This document shows positions 5,771-6,073 of a stretch of DNA of 6,073 nt, piece after piece. A program made the translations under genes and the position numbers. Position 1 is the stretch's first letter. Each line of letters starts with the position of its first letter. Origin of the DNA: an uncultured Rikenella sp. (lineage in GTDB: Bacteria > Bacteroidota > Bacteroidia > Bacteroidales > Rikenellaceae); NCBI GenBank assembly GCA_910577885.1, contig CAJTNK010000112.1, forward strand, positions 1 through 6,073. Reading direction: 5' to 3'. A model generated the notes under the pieces. That model saw only the letters and a program-made list of their open reading frames with translations. It did no database searches and had not been told where the DNA came from.

Positions 5771-5873
5771 ACAAGGCCTGACAGACAAAATTCGGCCTTG
5801 TGCCCACCCCCCGAGGCGCTCCGCGCCTGGGCGCTAAGGCCGGCGATTCTACGAATCGCAACTTACTCTGCCC
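5771..5873 (+). repeat. Imperfect direct repeat R2, copy 2
   Basis: This is the second copy of the element at 5251-5373, shortened in the middle. Its conserved hairpin is at 5843-5859 (GCGATTC-tac-GAATCGC): again a 7-bp stem and 3-base loop, with two base pairs different from copy 1. The variable middle here holds a 6-bp stem, AGGCGC-tcc-GCGCCT (5814-5828). The two copies flank the FISUMP-like remnant and the inverted 38-base pair, about 400 bases apart. Reading frames differ between the copies, so the element is not protein-coding. Confidence 0.65.
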
Positions 5874-6031
5874 CAAGCTCGGCCAAAATCTCCCCATGGC
5901 GGACCCATGCTTGCGGAAGCCCCCGAAAACTGGAGCTTGCTCAGCAAAACCAGCGGGCGGCAACTCGCTCTTCGTGAAAATCACCTTGAGCACCCCCTGC
6001 TCCGCCCAACGGTCATTGACCGCGCGCCTTG

Positions 6032-6073
6032 GCGATTCATTCTATTTTGCGATTAGCAAAATAGTTGAATCGC
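6032..6073. repeat. Large hairpin reaching the window edge
   Basis: GCGATTC at 6032-6038 pairs with GAATCGC at 6067-6073. Inside it, CTATTTTGC at 6042-6050 pairs with GCAAAATAG at 6056-6064 around the loop GATTA. Only a small internal bulge separates the two stems. The outer arms are identical to the hairpin arms of R2 copy 2. The structure ends at the last base of the window and may extend further. It could be a terminator of a gene to the right, a recombination or attachment site, or a further repeat copy. The pairing is certain, the role is not. Confidence 0.55.

Larger units (their letters stand above)
5156..6073. other. Repeat-rich intergenic island without an intact gene
   Basis: Upstream of the purL promoter and up to the right edge no open frame has the features of a real gene. 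Apparent frames on both strands run through inverted repeats and do not stay in the same frame between repeat copies. The stretch instead holds two diverged direct repeats (5251-5373 and 5771-5873), a GC hairpin (5393-5409), a FISUMP-like gene remnant, an inverted pair of 38-base repeats and a large terminal hairpin. Bases 5410-5537 and 5874-6031 hold nothing I can identify beyond short imperfect inverted repeats, such as CTTTGC/GCAAAG around 5476-5506. Any gene served by this region must begin beyond the right edge. Confidence 0.65.

Noticed and set aside
5293..5781. A 162-codon plus-strand frame in the repeat island
   Set aside because: It spans R2 copy 1, the remnant in the wrong frame, and both inverted repeats. 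It has no domain, promoter or ribosome binding site.
5580..5993. A 137-codon minus-strand frame at the right end
   Set aside because: It passes through both 38-base repeats and R2 copy 2. The homologous R2 copy 1 is read in a different frame with different residues, so conservation is at the DNA or structure level, not protein. Its start is GTG with no supporting signals.

Overview
The window most likely comes from a GC-rich member of the Bacteroidota, perhaps Alistipes or a relative. Two upstream regions carry the TAnnTTTG promoter element typical of that phylum. Leaders are short and A-rich with no clear Shine-Dalgarno sequence. A gene remnant near the right end resembles the FISUMP-type domains that are abundant in these bacteria. 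The genus is an inference; the phylum is better supported.

Layout, left to right. Bases 1-213 hold a perfect hairpin and no recognisable gene. A plus-strand cupin gene (274-723) has its own promoter and ends at a strong hairpin terminator (755-797). That terminator is shared with a convergent minus-strand MmcQ/YjbR-family gene (807-1184). Next on the minus strand is purL (1376-5116), which encodes the long, single-chain phosphoribosylformylglycinamidine synthase of purine biosynthesis. purL appears intact and has a TATATTTG promoter element about 30 bases upstream of its start codon. The 191 bases between purL and the MmcQ/YjbR gene contain one copy of a short hairpin-bearing repeat. No good separate promoter is visible there, so the two genes may share a transcript.

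From about 5156 to the right end (roughly 0.9 kb) I find no intact gene. This stretch is full of repeats. It has two diverged direct copies of a roughly 100-120-base element whose 7-bp hairpin is kept by paired base changes. Between them lie a FISUMP-like gene fragment and two inverted copies of the same 38-base repeat seen beside purL. Another large hairpin reaches the window edge. The overall picture is ordinary housekeeping genes next to an intergenic island of REP/BIME-like repeats and gene debris.

The genes do not form an obvious pathway together. purL is the only one with a firm metabolic role. The most unusual content is the repeat architecture, especially the 38-base family with a constant core and a variable but self-complementary hairpin. 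I see no evidence of a defence system, CRISPR array, RNA gene or complete mobile element.
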